Below, in pieces: positions 34,505-45,623 of a stretch of 64,000 nt of DNA. Source of the DNA: Clitoria ternatea (taxonomy: Eukaryota > Streptophyta > Magnoliopsida > Fabales > Fabaceae). The position numbers were made by a program, and so were the translations under genes. The stretch is from contig CM075673.1 of NCBI GenBank assembly GCA_037962975.1, positions 156,942,667-157,006,666 on the forward strand, given 5' to 3'. Positions within the stretch are counted from its first letter, which is position 1, and the number at the start of each line of letters is the position of its first letter. The notes below the pieces were generated by a model, which saw only the letters and a list, made by a program, of their open reading frames with translations, was not told the origin of the DNA and did not search any database.

Positions 34505-35774
34505 TGTCACGACCTGGACCGCGGTGGTGCAGCCGACCCTTCAAAAAGATGATGCAAGCAAAAAACAGGGAGTCACCACCAACATTTTTATCCATAGGAA
34601 AAAACATTGGAAAAAAAACTTTAACAGGGCACTGGCTAAAAAGAGTGAGATTTGAATTCGGGAGTCGGTTACGAGTAGGGAAGGTATTAGCACCCTACAT
34701 CGCCTGTTAAAAACAGTACCAAGATCGAAAATACTCAACATGAATAGCCTTACAAGGGATTTATTATTTCTTCCTTTTTATTATTGCATTTTTTTATTTA
34801 TTTAAAAAAACGTAAGGAGTGGACTGAACAAACGAATGTTGAAGCAAGGTCAACAGGACGTCTCATCCAAATTAACCTGGATTTCAGTATAAAACAGGGA
34901 AAAGGAAGAATGTTAACAAGACGTCGCGTCTAAATTAGTCATCCTTTAATCAAAAATACGGGGGGCAGAAACGAGAAAGGGATGAACGGAATGTCTCTTC
35001 CTAAGTATCCCTTTCCTTATGAATCGTGGTGATGGTCTACCAAAAATGGAGGAAAATCAATAAGACGTCACGTCTAAATTAATTTTCATGGAAGTGATAA
35101 GAACGGAATAGTTACAAAAAATGTAAAAATGAAAAAGGAAGGATGGGCCCGACAGGAGTTAAGTCCTGCTCCTACGTATTCTCGAGGTATCGAGAAATTA
35201 GGGTTACGTAGTTCTTTAAGGTGGTTTTAGAAAAAAGAACTATGCAATTAATGGTGGATAATACCCATGAGGAAGACTCATACAAGGCAAAGTTCTTCGC
35301 ACTTGCACGAGTCCTAAGGAACTAGTGTAGACAGAAGTACTTCCGTACGACACTGATTAAAAAGGCTCCTACATTGGTTAGGAGGAACATGAAAATTTTG
35401 GTTTCTTTTTATTGTTATTATTGATTGCAAGGCAGAACAAAAGAAATTCAATAGGATATACTTAAACGAGACGACAGATTCGACAAAAATGGCAAATTTG
35501 ACAGGAAAATAAACAACGAGAAAAAAAGAAAATAAGGAACAGAATGTAACTCGTGTGATGGGGATGCTGAGAACCGGTGTGGACTTGAACAGTAGGAACC
35601 GGCGTAACGCTGGTGTGGGTATGGAACTATGGGGAACCGGTGTATAGTTCACTAAAGGGACTGTGAGGATTTGGTGGAAGAGCCGGTATGAAGTTCATGA
35701 GGGTGATTTAGGAGATCTGGACGGTATCTGGGAAATGAAGTTCACTAACAGGGTTTGATCCGGTGTCTTGGGGA
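34505..35774 (-). repeat. 5' LTR of the Ogre-like element, PBS-proximal part
   Basis: From the LTR end beside the PBS to the SIRE insertion. On the plus strand it opens TGTCACGACC. It contains ACGTCNCGTCTAAATTA repeats near 34920 and 35060 and no gene. The rest of this LTR lies beyond the copia insertion at 45624. Confidence 0.7.
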
Positions 35775-35879
35775 TGTGTTTGAATATGTTTTCAGGATCA
35801 CAGATTTTGATAATGACAAAGGACTCTTGAAGAAAAACTTGGAAAAATAAGAAAATGCATCAGACCTGTAAAAACACGC

Positions 35880-36285
35880 ATACTAATCGATTAGGGAACC
35901 ATATCTAATCGATTACATAGTTCCTGTTTCTCATCTAATCGATTGCACCAACAATACTAATCGATTACAGTGCCTCTGTGTAAATTAAATGCATCAGGTG
36001 TTTGAAGCTAATCGATTACAGGACACATACAATCGAATACAAAGCTCCTGGAATGACAGTTAATCGATTATACACAAGGCCAATCGACTACGAAGCTGTG
36101 TAATCAAATTAAATGCATCAGGTGCCAGGCCTAGTCGATTACAAGATAAAGCATAATCGATTACCAAGTCTCTAAGTAGAAGTTAATCGATTACAAGGAT
36201 AAGATAATCGATTACAACACGAGTTACACTTCAGATTTCAAAAGCTAATTGATTACAGCTCGAGGCGTAATCGATTAGGGTAGTG
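35880..36285. repeat. TAATCGATTA palindrome array in the LTR
   Basis: Perfect 10-bp palindromes and one-mismatch variants about every 25-35 bp, 14 in about 400 bp. The identical array is at 44328-44725, and a related one at 42080-42395 precedes the env-like ORF. Confidence 0.9.
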
Positions 36286-36397
36286 CCAGAAATTGGGGAA
36301 AATGCTTTTTAAGTGGAAACCAACTCATTTCTCCATAGATCTAAGGCACCCATGAGCTGCAACGGCTAGGAACTCCATTATGCTCATCTCCAAGCCC

Positions 36398-36405
36398 TAT
36401 AAATG
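36398..36405 (+). promoter_or_regulatory. TATA box of the SIRE-type LTR
   Basis: TATAAATG in the context CCCTATAAATGCAA, about 115 bp after the last palindrome. The same context, CCCTATAAATACAA, precedes the env-like ORF. Confidence 0.6.
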
Positions 36406-37129
36406 CAAGACTCCTTCAAGCTACTCTAGACATCAATTACATCCATCAAAGGAAATCATTTCTTGAATCTTGTGAGTTTTATCCTTGTATAGTCTCATTT
36501 TTCTGAAACTTAGAACTTTAACTTGTATATCCTCTCTTGTTGAGAGTTAGAATTTGAGAGAGCATTCACTTGTATATCTACTCTATTAAGAGAGTCACTT
36601 GCTTGTAAACACTACTCTAAACACAAAGGTTTTTACTCTAGGTTGAGTGGTCACAAAGGTTGGGGTTCAACCTTTGGGTATTGAGAGTTTGAGAGATTGG
36701 GTGAGTTACCCTTGTGCTAGTGAGGATTGAGTTCTTGAGTATGGGATACTAAGAAGCTGCAATTGCTCATAGTTTGTAATCTCTAAATCTCAATAGTGGA
36801 AATCCTTCAAGTGGGTTACTTGAAGGCGAGACGTACACCGGGGTTGGTGGAACTCGTTAAATTGGTTTACAAGCTCCTCTCCCTAACTCTTTTACATTCA
36901 TATACTGCATTGAATTGATTTATGTTGTTTGATTGGGATTTACATACTTGATAAATTGCCTCGTCCATATTTACCTCTTGTTTTGCATTGTCTTTTGTAC
37001 TTTACTTGATCTCACTTCCATAATTTCTAAACTTGTGATAAAAGAATCAAGTTCAAAGGCATTCCAAGCAAAGTTTTAAAAACTCAATTCACCCCCCCTC
37101 TTGAGTATTGAGGCCACTTGAATAACAAG

Positions 37130-37141
37130 TGGTATCAGAGC
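37130..37141 (+). promoter_or_regulatory. Primer-binding site, initiator tRNA-Met
   Basis: TGGTATCAGAGC two bases after the LTR end; standard for plant copia elements. Confidence 0.92.
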
Positions 37142-37183
37142 TTGACTCTTGGTAGATCAAGCTTAACAGCTTCAAGAGATAAG

Positions 37184-38842
37184 ATGGCCTCAAGTTCTCT
37201 AAACCTTTTTCCCAAGGGTGGTGCCATAAATAGACCTCCCACTTTCAATGGGGAAGGTTATGCCTCTTGGAAAGAAAGAATGAAAATCTTTATTCAATCT
37301 ATTGATTTAAGAATTTGGAATGCCATTGAAAATGGTCCTTATACACCCATGCATACTGTAAATGATAAAAATGTTGAAAAACCTATGGAAGAATGGACTA
37401 GTGATGAGGAGAAAAAAGTGCAATACGGGTATAAGGCTAAAAATCTCATCACTATGGCATTAGGTCCCGATGAATTTTTTAGAATAATGACTTGTCAATC
37501 CGCTAAGGAAATGTGGGATACTTTACAAGTAACTCATGAAGGTACTAGTGATGTAAAAGACTCCAAGATTAGTACCTTAACTAGTCAATATGAGAGTTTT
37601 AGGATAAACTCCGGAGAAACCATTGTAGAAATACAAAAGAGATTTACACTTATAATAAATCACCTTATTACACTTGGAAAAGTATATACTAACAAAGAGC
37701 TTGTGCATAAAGTTTTGAGAAGTCTTAGCAGGGAATGGAAACCTCTTGTTACTGCCATCAAACAATCCCCAAGTATCAATGAGATGTCACTTGCCACACT
37801 CTTCGGAAAACTACAAGAGCAAGAACAAGAAATAAGAGTTTTAAAGCAAGCGGAGGAAGAAGAAAAATCCTCCAAGAAGAAAGGCTTAGCTCTCAAGGCC
37901 ACCTCTACACATGAAGAAGAATCATGTAGTGACCTTGACAAAGAAGAAGAATTTGGTTTGTTTGTGAAAAGATTTGGAAAGTTCATGAAAAACAAAAGAT
38001 TTCAAAAGAATTTCAAACCCCAAGGTAAGAAACCAATCTCTAATGAATCATCTTCTTCACCAAATTGTTTTAAATGTGGAAAAGAAGAGCACTTCAAAGT
38101 AGATTGCCCAAATCTAAAGAAAAAGAACAAGGAGAAAAGAGGAAGAAGAAGAACTTACATCGCTTGGGATGAAAACGATGTAAGTAGCTCCGATGAATCC
38201 GAAAACGAAGAAGTGAATCTTTGTTTAATGGCAAATCACCAAGAAGAAGATAATGAGGTAAATCTTCTTGACTTAGATAAGAATGAATTACTAGATGCTT
38301 TTGAAGAGTTGTATGATAAATTTATCAAGCTCTCTAGTAAATACAAATTATCAAGAAAAACCATTGACACTCTTGAAAAGGATGTTATAGAAGTTTGTAA
38401 AGAAAATAAATGTTTGAAAGATGAATTAGAAAATGTTCAATCATGCTCTAGGACTAAACCGTGTGAATTTGTAAAGAAATGTGACATTTTAGAAACCAAG
38501 GTTTTAGATTTAAATAAAACATTAGAAAAATTTACAAATGGTAGAGATAACTTAAATATATTACTTGGAAACCAAAGATGTATGCTTGATAAAACTGGTT
38601 TAGGATACAACTCCACCAAAAAGGAAACATATTACAAAAACTTCTTTGTACCACATAGGAGATCATCATCACCTTTCATGAGATGCAATCATTGTGGTTT
38701 TAAAGGATATAACTCTTCAAATTGTAATGTTAGAAAATTAGGACCAAAAGTTATTAGAAAGGTGTGGGTTCCCAAAGGAACATTACCACAAACTAACCTA
38801 AAAGGACCAAACATACAATGGGTACCTAGTTCTCTAAATTAA
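37184..38842 (+). CDS. SIRE-type gag
   Basis: I chose ATG 37184 (MASSSLNLFPKGG), 43 bases after the PBS; earlier in-frame codons lie in the LTR. About 550 residues, uninterrupted. The N-terminal half is a UBN2-type copia gag (PTFNGEGYASWKERM, AKEMWDTLQVTHEG, HKVLRSLSREWKP). A zinc knuckle CFKCGKEEHFKVDC lies near residue 290. A second knuckle near residue 500 reads CNHCGFKGYNSSNC, with Tyr where His binds zinc, a C-to-T change. The long acidic, lysine-rich middle is typical of SIRE. Stops at 38840; pol resumes in another frame. Confidence 0.85.
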   Translation: MASSSLNLFPKGGAINRPPTFNGEGYASWKERMKIFIQSIDLRIWNAIENGPYTPMHTVNDKNVEKPMEEWTSDEEKKVQYGYKAKNLITMALGPDEFFRIMTCQSAKEMWDTLQVTHEGTSDVKDSKISTLTSQYESFRINSGETIVEIQKRFTLIINHLITLGKVYTNKELVHKVLRSLSREWKPLVTAIKQSPSINEMSLATLFGKLQEQEQEIRVLKQAEEEEKSSKKKGLALKATSTHEEESCSDLDKEEEFGLFVKRFGKFMKNKRFQKNFKPQGKKPISNESSSSPNCFKCGKEEHFKVDCPNLKKKNKEKRGRRRTYIAWDENDVSSSDESENEEVNLCLMANHQEEDNEVNLLDLDKNELLDAFEELYDKFIKLSSKYKLSRKTIDTLEKDVIEVCKENKCLKDELENVQSCSRTKPCEFVKKCDILETKVLDLNKTLEKFTNGRDNLNILLGNQRCMLDKTGLGYNSTKKETYYKNFFVPHRRSSSPFMRCNHCGFKGYNSSNCNVRKLGPKVIRKVWVPKGTLPQTNLKGPNIQWVPSSLN

Positions 38843-38870
38843 CCTTATTTTGTAGGTATGCTTCAAGGCA

Positions 38871-41800
38871 AGCAACACCTATTGGTATTTGGATAGTGGG
38901 TGTTCAAAGCATATGATGAGAGACATAAGGAAATTCACATCATTCACTCCCAAAAGGAAAGGAAGTGTTACCTATGGAGACAACACCAAAGGGATAATAC
39001 TAGGCATTGGAAACATTGGTAAGAATTCTTCTACTTCTATTAGTGATGTACTATATGTTGAAGGCCTCAAACACAATTTACTTAGCATTAGTCAATTATG
39101 TGACAAAGGATATAGAGCTTTGTTTGAATCAAACTGTTGCATAATTGAACATAAGATTAATAAGGAAGTCAAGTTTGTAGGTCAAAGAATTGATAATATT
39201 TACATGATTGATATGGATAGTTTGTCCTCAAATGATGTACAGTGCTTTATGACTAGAGAGGATGAAACATGGCTATGGCATAGAAGAATAGCTCATATAC
39301 ATGTAGACCATTTAAATAAACTTGTTTCTAAAGAATTAGTAATTGGTTTACCAAAGCTTAAATTTGAAAACAAATTTTGTGATGCATGTCAAAAGGGAAA
39401 ACAAGTAAAGGCATCATTTCCAGCTAAAAACATTGTTTCCACTCAAAAGCCTTTACAACTTTTACACATGGATCTATTTGGACCTTCTAAAATTAAAAGC
39501 TTTGGTGGTAATTACTATGATCTAGTGATTATAGATGATTATTAAAGATATACATGGACCTTGTTTCTTGCTCATAAGAATGAAGCATATCATGCATTCA
39601 AGAAACTTGCTAGGATTATCCAAAATGAGCAAAACTCAAAGATAGCATCCATTAGAACTGATCATGGGGGAGAATTTGAAAACCAATCATTTGAAAAATT
39701 TTGTGAAAAATATAGTATCAATCACAATTTTTCAGCTCCAAGAACTCCATAACAAAATGGAGTAGTTGAAAGGAAAAATAGATCTTTAGTGGAGCTTGCA
39801 AGAACCATGTTAAATGAAAATAACATTGCAAAACATTTTTGGGCCGACGCGGTAAATACCGCTTGTCATGTTATGAATAGATGTTTAATAAGGCCTATTC
39901 TAAAGAAAACCCCCTATGAACTTTACAAGGGAAGAAAACCCAATATTTCATATTTTCATATCTTTGGATGTAAATGTTTTGTACTCAACAATGGAAAGGA
40001 TAATCTAGGAAAGTTTGATGCAAAAGCTGATGAGGCAATCTTCCTAGGATATTCACAATCTAGTAAATCTTATCGAATCTTTAACAAACAAACAAATACC
40101 ATTGAGGAGTCTATTCATGTTAAATTTGATGAAAATAGCCATAACTCCCCGAGAAAGGAAGATGTCGATGACCTTGTAGGTACATTTCAAGAAATGAGTT
40201 TGGAGAATAAAGAGGAAAACAACAATGAAGGAGAAACAACACAACATGAGGAACCACAACAATGGATCACCTTGAAGGATCATCCCTTGGACCAAGTCAT
40301 AGGTGAAATGACTAAAGGTGTAAGTACTCGAAACGCTATTAGGAACACATGTAATCATTTAGCATTTGTATCACAAATAGAACCCAAATGCATTCATGAA
40401 GCTATTATTGATGAACATTGGATGTTGGCCATGCAAGAAGAATTGAATCAATTTGAAAGAAATGAAGTTTGGGAACTAGTGCCAAGACCCAATGATCACC
40501 AAATAATAGGAACAAAATGGGTGTTTAGAAATAAATTAGATGAAAATGGTATAATTACTAGGAATAAAGCTAGGCTAGTAGCTAAAGGTTATAATCAAGA
40601 AGAAGGCATTAATTATGAAGAAACATATGCTCCCGTAGCTAGGCTTGAAGCTATTAGATTATTATTAGCCTTTGCATGTTGTAAGGACTTTAAATTATAC
40701 CAAATGGATGTCAAGAGTGCTTTCTTGAATGGATACATTCAAGAGGAAGTGTATGTTGATTAACCTCCAGGTTTTGAAAACTTCCAATTTCCAAATCATG
40801 TTTTCAAATTAAATAAAGCCTTATATGGTTTAAAGCAAGCTCCAAGAGCTTGGTATGAAAGATTAAATAAATTCCTTTTAGAAAACAACTTTGAAAGAGG
40901 GAAGGTTGACACAATATTATTCATTAAGCACAAAAAGAATGACATACTATTGGTTCAAGTATATGTTGATGATATAATCTTTGGTGCTACTAATAAATTA
41001 TTGTGCAAAAAGTTTGCTAAGCTAATGCAGGGAGAATTTGAGATGTCCATGATGGGGGAACTTACTTTCTTCCTTGGACTGCAAATTAAGCAAACTAATG
41101 AAGGCACTTTCATCAGTCAATCAAAGTATTGTAAGGAATTGCTTAGGAAATTCAACATGGACAAGGCAAATGACATTGCCACACCTATGGGCACTTCATA
41201 TTATTTGGACAAGGATGAGAAGGGTAAGGATGTTGAACTCACAAAATATAGAGGTATGATTGGATCCTTACTTTACTTAACCGCTAGTAGACCAGATATC
41301 ATGTTTGTTGTTTGTATGTGTGCAAGATATCAAGCATGCCCAAAAGAATCACACCTAACTGCAGTAAAAAGGATAATGAAATATCTTGTTGGAACTCAAA
41401 ATGTTGGCTTATGGTACCCCAAAGGGGTTGAATGCACTTTAGTTGGTTATTCTGATTCAGATTTTGCAGGATGTAAACTTGATAGGAAAAGCACTAGTGG
41501 AACATGTCACTTGCTTGGTAGTTCTCTTGTTTCTTGGCATAGCAAGAAACAAGTAAGTGTTGCACTATCTACAGCTGAGGCAGAATATGTTGCAGCTGAT
41601 AGTTGTTGTGCTCAAATCCTTTGGAAGAGACAACAACTTCTTGACTTTAGTGTCATGTTAGACCATGTGCCTCTTAAATGTGATAACACAAGTGCTATTA
41701 ATATTTCAAAGAATCCTGTAATGCATTCAAGAACCAAACATATTGAAATTCAACATCATTTCATTAGGGATCATGTATTGAAGGGTGATTGTGTACTTGA

Positions 41801-41915
41801 ACATATTGAAACCACTAAACAACTTGCTGATATATTCACTAAACCACTTGCAAAGGAATAATTCATACATATTAGAAGAGAATTAGGAATCTTAGACATT
41901 TCCAATTGTGTTTGA
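38871..41915 (+). pseudogene. SIRE-type pol: protease, integrase, RT, RNase H
   Basis: One frame with in-frame stops at 39543, 39750, 40761 and 41859. The latter three are one C-to-T change from CAA; the first (TAA after DDY) needs a C-to-A change. Protease DSGCSKHM near 38890; GAG-pre-integrase WLWHRRIAH near 39270 and CDACQKGKQ; integrase D in the HMDLFGP and RTDHGGEF blocks; RT with KLYQMDVKSAFLNG, and the catalytic YVDD near 40960; RNase H with SDSDFAGC, STAEAEYVA and the terminal ADIFTKPL. A stop and a frame change separate it from gag (38840-38871). The frame runs to TGA at 41913. Confidence 0.9.
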
Positions 41916-42609
41916 ATGCTGAAACACTTTTGATAATTTCTTAATTTACAATGTGTTAATACTTAATATATTGATTGAGTGTCGTTCCACTTGAAATTTA
42001 TCAGTTTAGACCACTTCTAAGCATTCATAATCTATTAGTATGATCAGTATAATTGACTATAAACTTTATGTTCCCCTGATAATCGATTATAGACTCTTAA
42101 ACAATCGATTACATAACTTATGGTTCACCAATAATCGATTAGAATCTCATTACTAATCGATTACTAAGTCTCTGTCTCTTGTATAATCGATTAGACATTC
42201 AACAAAATCGATTATTGACGTTTCACCTTCCAAATAATCGATTATCATCCTCTCCTAATCGATTACAAAGTTTCTGTTTTAAGGCAATCGATTACTCCAC
42301 CGGCCACAATCGATTACCTCTGTGCAAAAACGTTTCATGTTCCCCAGAATACACACCCTAATCGATTAGCATCAGTTGCCTAATCGATTAGCATCCTATC
42401 AGATGTAGATTTTTAATACAGAATCCGTGTGATATGCGTTTGGGCCAATTATTCATCATCATTATTACTCCCTCCCATCTCTAAACCCTACTTTTCCCTA
42501 TAAATACAACCCTTTTCATTCTTTCATCTCACACCACTCCTCTTCCACTAAGAGCTCTTCCATTTTTCTCATCTTCTTCTACTTCTTCTCTGCATTCCCT
42601 TCCATTGCC
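41916..42609 (+). promoter_or_regulatory. Spacer before the env-like ORF: palindrome array and TATA box
   Basis: Twelve TAATCGATTA-like palindromes occupy 42080-42395. About 105 bp further, CCCTATAAATACAA places a TATA box at 42499-42506, 104 bp before the ATG. A CT-rich leader (42508-42600) follows. Array, gap and TATA context copy the LTR layout at 35880-36408, yet the sequence between is not an LTR copy. I infer an internal promoter. Confidence 0.6.
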
Positions 42610-43734
42610 ATGTCTTCCTCAAGACAAGTGAAGAGGGCTAGGTCCTCCATAAACCAACCCACAAATCCTCTAGATTTCTCTAGGTTCTTCACTTCACCAA
42701 GAGACCTCCAAAACTTCATAAAGAAATTTTCTAAGAAAGACATCATCACTCCCCATTTCATTGATGCCCTAACTTTTGAAAACCCCTGTTTTACCTTCAC
42801 TCAACTCCTTCACCACTACAATCTCCTTTCATTCCTAACTCTCAAGGAAGAGTTTTATTACCCTGAACTCATGAGGGTATTCTTCTGCAATATAAAATTG
42901 GTTGATGGCACTTTGGAAACTAGAGTCAAGAATGTGACTCTCAAAATCACCAACCAACAACTCTCTAAAATCATACAAATTCCCCTCTCTACTGCTGAAT
43001 TTGCAGGGGGTAATCCTGAGGATGAGTGGGATTTCAATCCCATTCCAGCACGCCAATCTCTTTGGAAGGCCAACCGTCCCCTCAACAATCACAAATTGGT
43101 AGGCCATTTAACTCTTAATAACCGTCTCCTCCACTTCTTTATGGTTAAAATGCTTATCCCTCGCGGTGGAAATTATGCCTTGGTTGAGGAAGATGATGTT
43201 CTACTCATGTGGGCCATCATCAACCATAAGGACATAAACTGGATTCAACTTATCAAGCTCTACATCCTGAAATCCAAGGAGCAACACAAACTACCTTATG
43301 GCATCTTGCTCATAAAAATCTTCAAGGCATATGGAGTAGACTTGGCTGGAGAACTTGCTGAAAAAGTGCCCTCTCAAGCCTGCATTGGGACTTACCATCT
43401 CAATAAAATGGGTATGGTTTGTGTAGCTGGAAGATGGATACTCAAAAGTGACAGAATTCATGGCAGCAGTCCATTTGAGGAAGATCATCGCACCTCTACT
43501 ATTGATCCTACTCCTACTCCCACTCCTACTCCTGCACCTCAAGGAGAATCATCCACTCCACCTGATCCCTTCACTACCTTGTATGCTCATCTTGATAACC
43601 GTTTTGATCGAATTGAAAACTCCCTCCAACAATTTCAAATGACTGAGCAGCAATATTTTGAACTCATGCAGCAGGGCTATGAGGAGTTATCTCACCAAAT
43701 TTTTGAACTTTGCTTTTCCAATCTGGATAACTAG
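42610..43734 (+). CDS. SIRE-type env-like ORF, intact
   Basis: 374 residues from ATG 42610, no stops. The basic N-terminus (RQVKRARSS) is followed by a globular region: FFCNIKLVDG near residue 95, LSKIIQIPLS near 118, LLHFFMVKMLIPRGG near 178, LLMWAIINHKDINW near 203, LPYGILLIKIFKAYGVDL near 230. Then a PTPTPTPAP linker near residue 300 and a heptad-rich tail (RFDRIENSLQQFQMTEQQYFE). No signal peptide or clear membrane helix. Block order and spacing resemble the Athila ORF at 17770-18998. Called env-like by position in the SIRE literature; role unknown. Confidence 0.8.
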   Translation: MSSSRQVKRARSSINQPTNPLDFSRFFTSPRDLQNFIKKFSKKDIITPHFIDALTFENPCFTFTQLLHHYNLLSFLTLKEEFYYPELMRVFFCNIKLVDGTLETRVKNVTLKITNQQLSKIIQIPLSTAEFAGGNPEDEWDFNPIPARQSLWKANRPLNNHKLVGHLTLNNRLLHFFMVKMLIPRGGNYALVEEDDVLLMWAIINHKDINWIQLIKLYILKSKEQHKLPYGILLIKIFKAYGVDLAGELAEKVPSQACIGTYHLNKMGMVCVAGRWILKSDRIHGSSPFEEDHRTSTIDPTPTPTPTPAPQGESSTPPDPFTTLYAHLDNRFDRIENSLQQFQMTEQQYFELMQQGYEELSHQIFELCFSNLDN

Positions 43735-44205
43735 ATCCGTTTTATTGTGCTTTATTTGAATTATTTCCTGTTTCTTTTATTTCTGTCAACTTTCAATTCT
43801 GTAATTTCCCTTTTTCAATCAATAAAAGTTTCACTTTCTATATTTCTCTCTATTGCTTTATTATTTTTGATGATTCCAAAGGGGGAGAAATATTTGAGAG
43901 TTCATATCTGCCTGCTATAATAACAAGTGAAATCTAATTGCATATCTGATTGCATATAACAACAAATGGTTTACAAATTTGAAAATTATCTCTAAGGCAT
44001 AAACTCTCTTAGATAGGGGGAGATTTTTTGAAATAAAGATAAATCTGAAATAGATAAGAAGATAATGCTCAAGAGATAATATTTTCATATTAAGAGATAA
44101 CATTGTGCAGAATTTGAATATGTTTTTGAAAGAGATAAAATTAGAGATAACAAATAAGTTCTTGAACTAACAACCCTCAAGAGATGAACATGGTTTGTTA
44201 TCATC
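43735..44205 (+). other. 3' non-coding region of the SIRE-type element
   Basis: AT-rich, with AATAAAAG near 43822 and no gene. GGGGGAGAAA near 43881 and GGGGGAGATT near 44016 are earlier copies of the polypurine motif used at 44206-44219. Confidence 0.5.
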
Positions 44206-44219
44206 AAAAAGGGGGAGAA
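44206..44219 (+). promoter_or_regulatory. Polypurine tract of the SIRE-type element
   Basis: AAAAAGGGGGAGAA directly before the 3' LTR. Confidence 0.85.
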
Positions 44220-45618
44220 TGTGTTTGAATATGTTTTCAGGATCACGGATTTTGATAATGACAAAGGACTCTTGAAGAAAAACTTGGAAAAACAAGAAAA
44301 TGCATCAGACCTGCAAAAACACGCATACTAATCGATTAGGGAACCATATCTAATCGATTACATAGTTCCTGTTTCTCATCTAATCGATTGCACCAACAAT
44401 ACTAATCGATTACAGTGCCTCTGTGTAAATTAAATGCATCAGGTGTTTGAAGCTAATCGATTACAGGACACATAAAATCGAATACAAAGCTCCTGGAATG
44501 ACAGTTAATCGATTATACACAAGGCCAATCGACTACGAAGCTGTGTAATCAAATTAAATGCATCAGGTGCCAGGCCTAGTCGATTACAAGATAAAGCATA
44601 ATCGATTACCAAGTCTCTGAGTAGAAGCTAATCGATTATAAGGATAAGATAATCGATTACAACATGAGTTACACTTCAGATTTCAAAAGCTAATCGATTA
44701 CAGCTCGAGGCATAATCGATTAGGGTAGTGCTAGAAATTGGGGGAATTGCTTTTTAAGTGGAAACCAACTCATTTCTCCATAGATCTAAGGCACCCATGA
44801 GCTGCAATGGCTAGGAACTCCATTATGCTCATCTCCAAGCCCTATAAATGTAAGACTCCTTCAAGCTACTCTAGACATCAATTACATCCATCAAAGGAAA
44901 TCATTTCTTGAATCTTGTGAGTTTTATCCTTGTATAGTCTCATTTTTCTGAAACTTAGAACTTCAACTTGTATATCCTCTCTTGTTGAGAGTTAGAATTT
45001 GAGAGAACATTCACTTGTATATCTACTCTATTAAGAGAGTCACTTGCTTGTAAACACTACTCCAAACATAAAGGTTTTTACTCTAGGTTGAGTGGTCACA
45101 AAGGTTGGGGTTCAACCTTTGGGTATTGAGAGTTTGAGAGATTGGGTGAGTTGCCCTTGTGCTAGTGAGGATTGAGTTCTTGAGTGTGGGACACTAGGAA
45201 GCTGCAATTGCTCATAGTTTGTAATCTCTAAATCTCAATAGTGGAAATCCTTCAAGTGGGTTACTTGAAGGCGAGACGTACACCGGGGTTGGTGGAACTC
45301 GTTAAATTGGTTTGCAAGCTCCTCTCCCTAACTCTTTTACATTCATATACTGCATTGAATTGATTTATGTTGGTTGATTGGGATTTACATACTTGAGCTT
45401 GCGTGAATTAGTCAACCTTGAACATTGCATACCAAGTGTTTGATAAATTGCCTCGTCCATATTTACCTCTTATTTTGCATTGTCTTTTATACTTTACTTG
45501 ATCTCACTTCCATAATTTCTAAACTTGTGATAAAAGAATCAAGTTCAAAGGCATTCCAAGCAAAGTTTTAAAAACTCGATTCACCCCCCTCTTGAGTATT
45601 GAGGCCACTTGAATAACA
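44220..45618 (+). repeat. 3' LTR of the SIRE-type element
   Basis: TGTGTTTGAATATG...GAATAACA, 1399 bp; carries the palindrome array at 44328-44725 and an extra 46 bp at 45397-45442 absent from the 5' LTR. Confidence 0.93.
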
Positions 45619-45623
45619 GGTGA

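Larger units (their letters stand above)
35775..37127 (+). repeat. 5' LTR of the SIRE-type element
   Basis: Starts TGTGTTTGAATATG, ends GAATAACA, 1353 bp. About 14 TAATCGATTA-like palindromes lie at 35880-36285, then the TATA box CCCTATAAATGCAA at 36395-36408. Lacks 46 bp present in the 3' LTR (45397-45442). Confidence 0.93.
35775..45618 (+). mobile_element. SIRE-type Ty1/copia retrotransposon with env-like ORF, full length
   Basis: LTRs at 35775-37127 and 44220-45618; PBS TGGTATCAGAGC for initiator tRNA-Met; gag, pol and an additional ORF of 374 codons; polypurine tract AAAAAGGGGGAGAA. Flanks GGGGA and GGTGA may be a 5-bp target duplication with one mismatch. By eye the LTRs differ at about 32 positions plus a 46-bp gap. 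RT and RNase H sequence and the extra 3' ORF fit the SIRE lineage. It is not identical in layout to SIRE1 as I know it, because a 0.7 kb spacer separates pol from the last ORF. Confidence 0.92.

Noticed and set aside
35880..36285. CRISPR-like array of short repeats
   Set aside because: Repeats are 10-bp palindromes with irregular gaps inside a eukaryotic LTR, and no cas genes; the same applies to the 33-bp array at 22036-22995.
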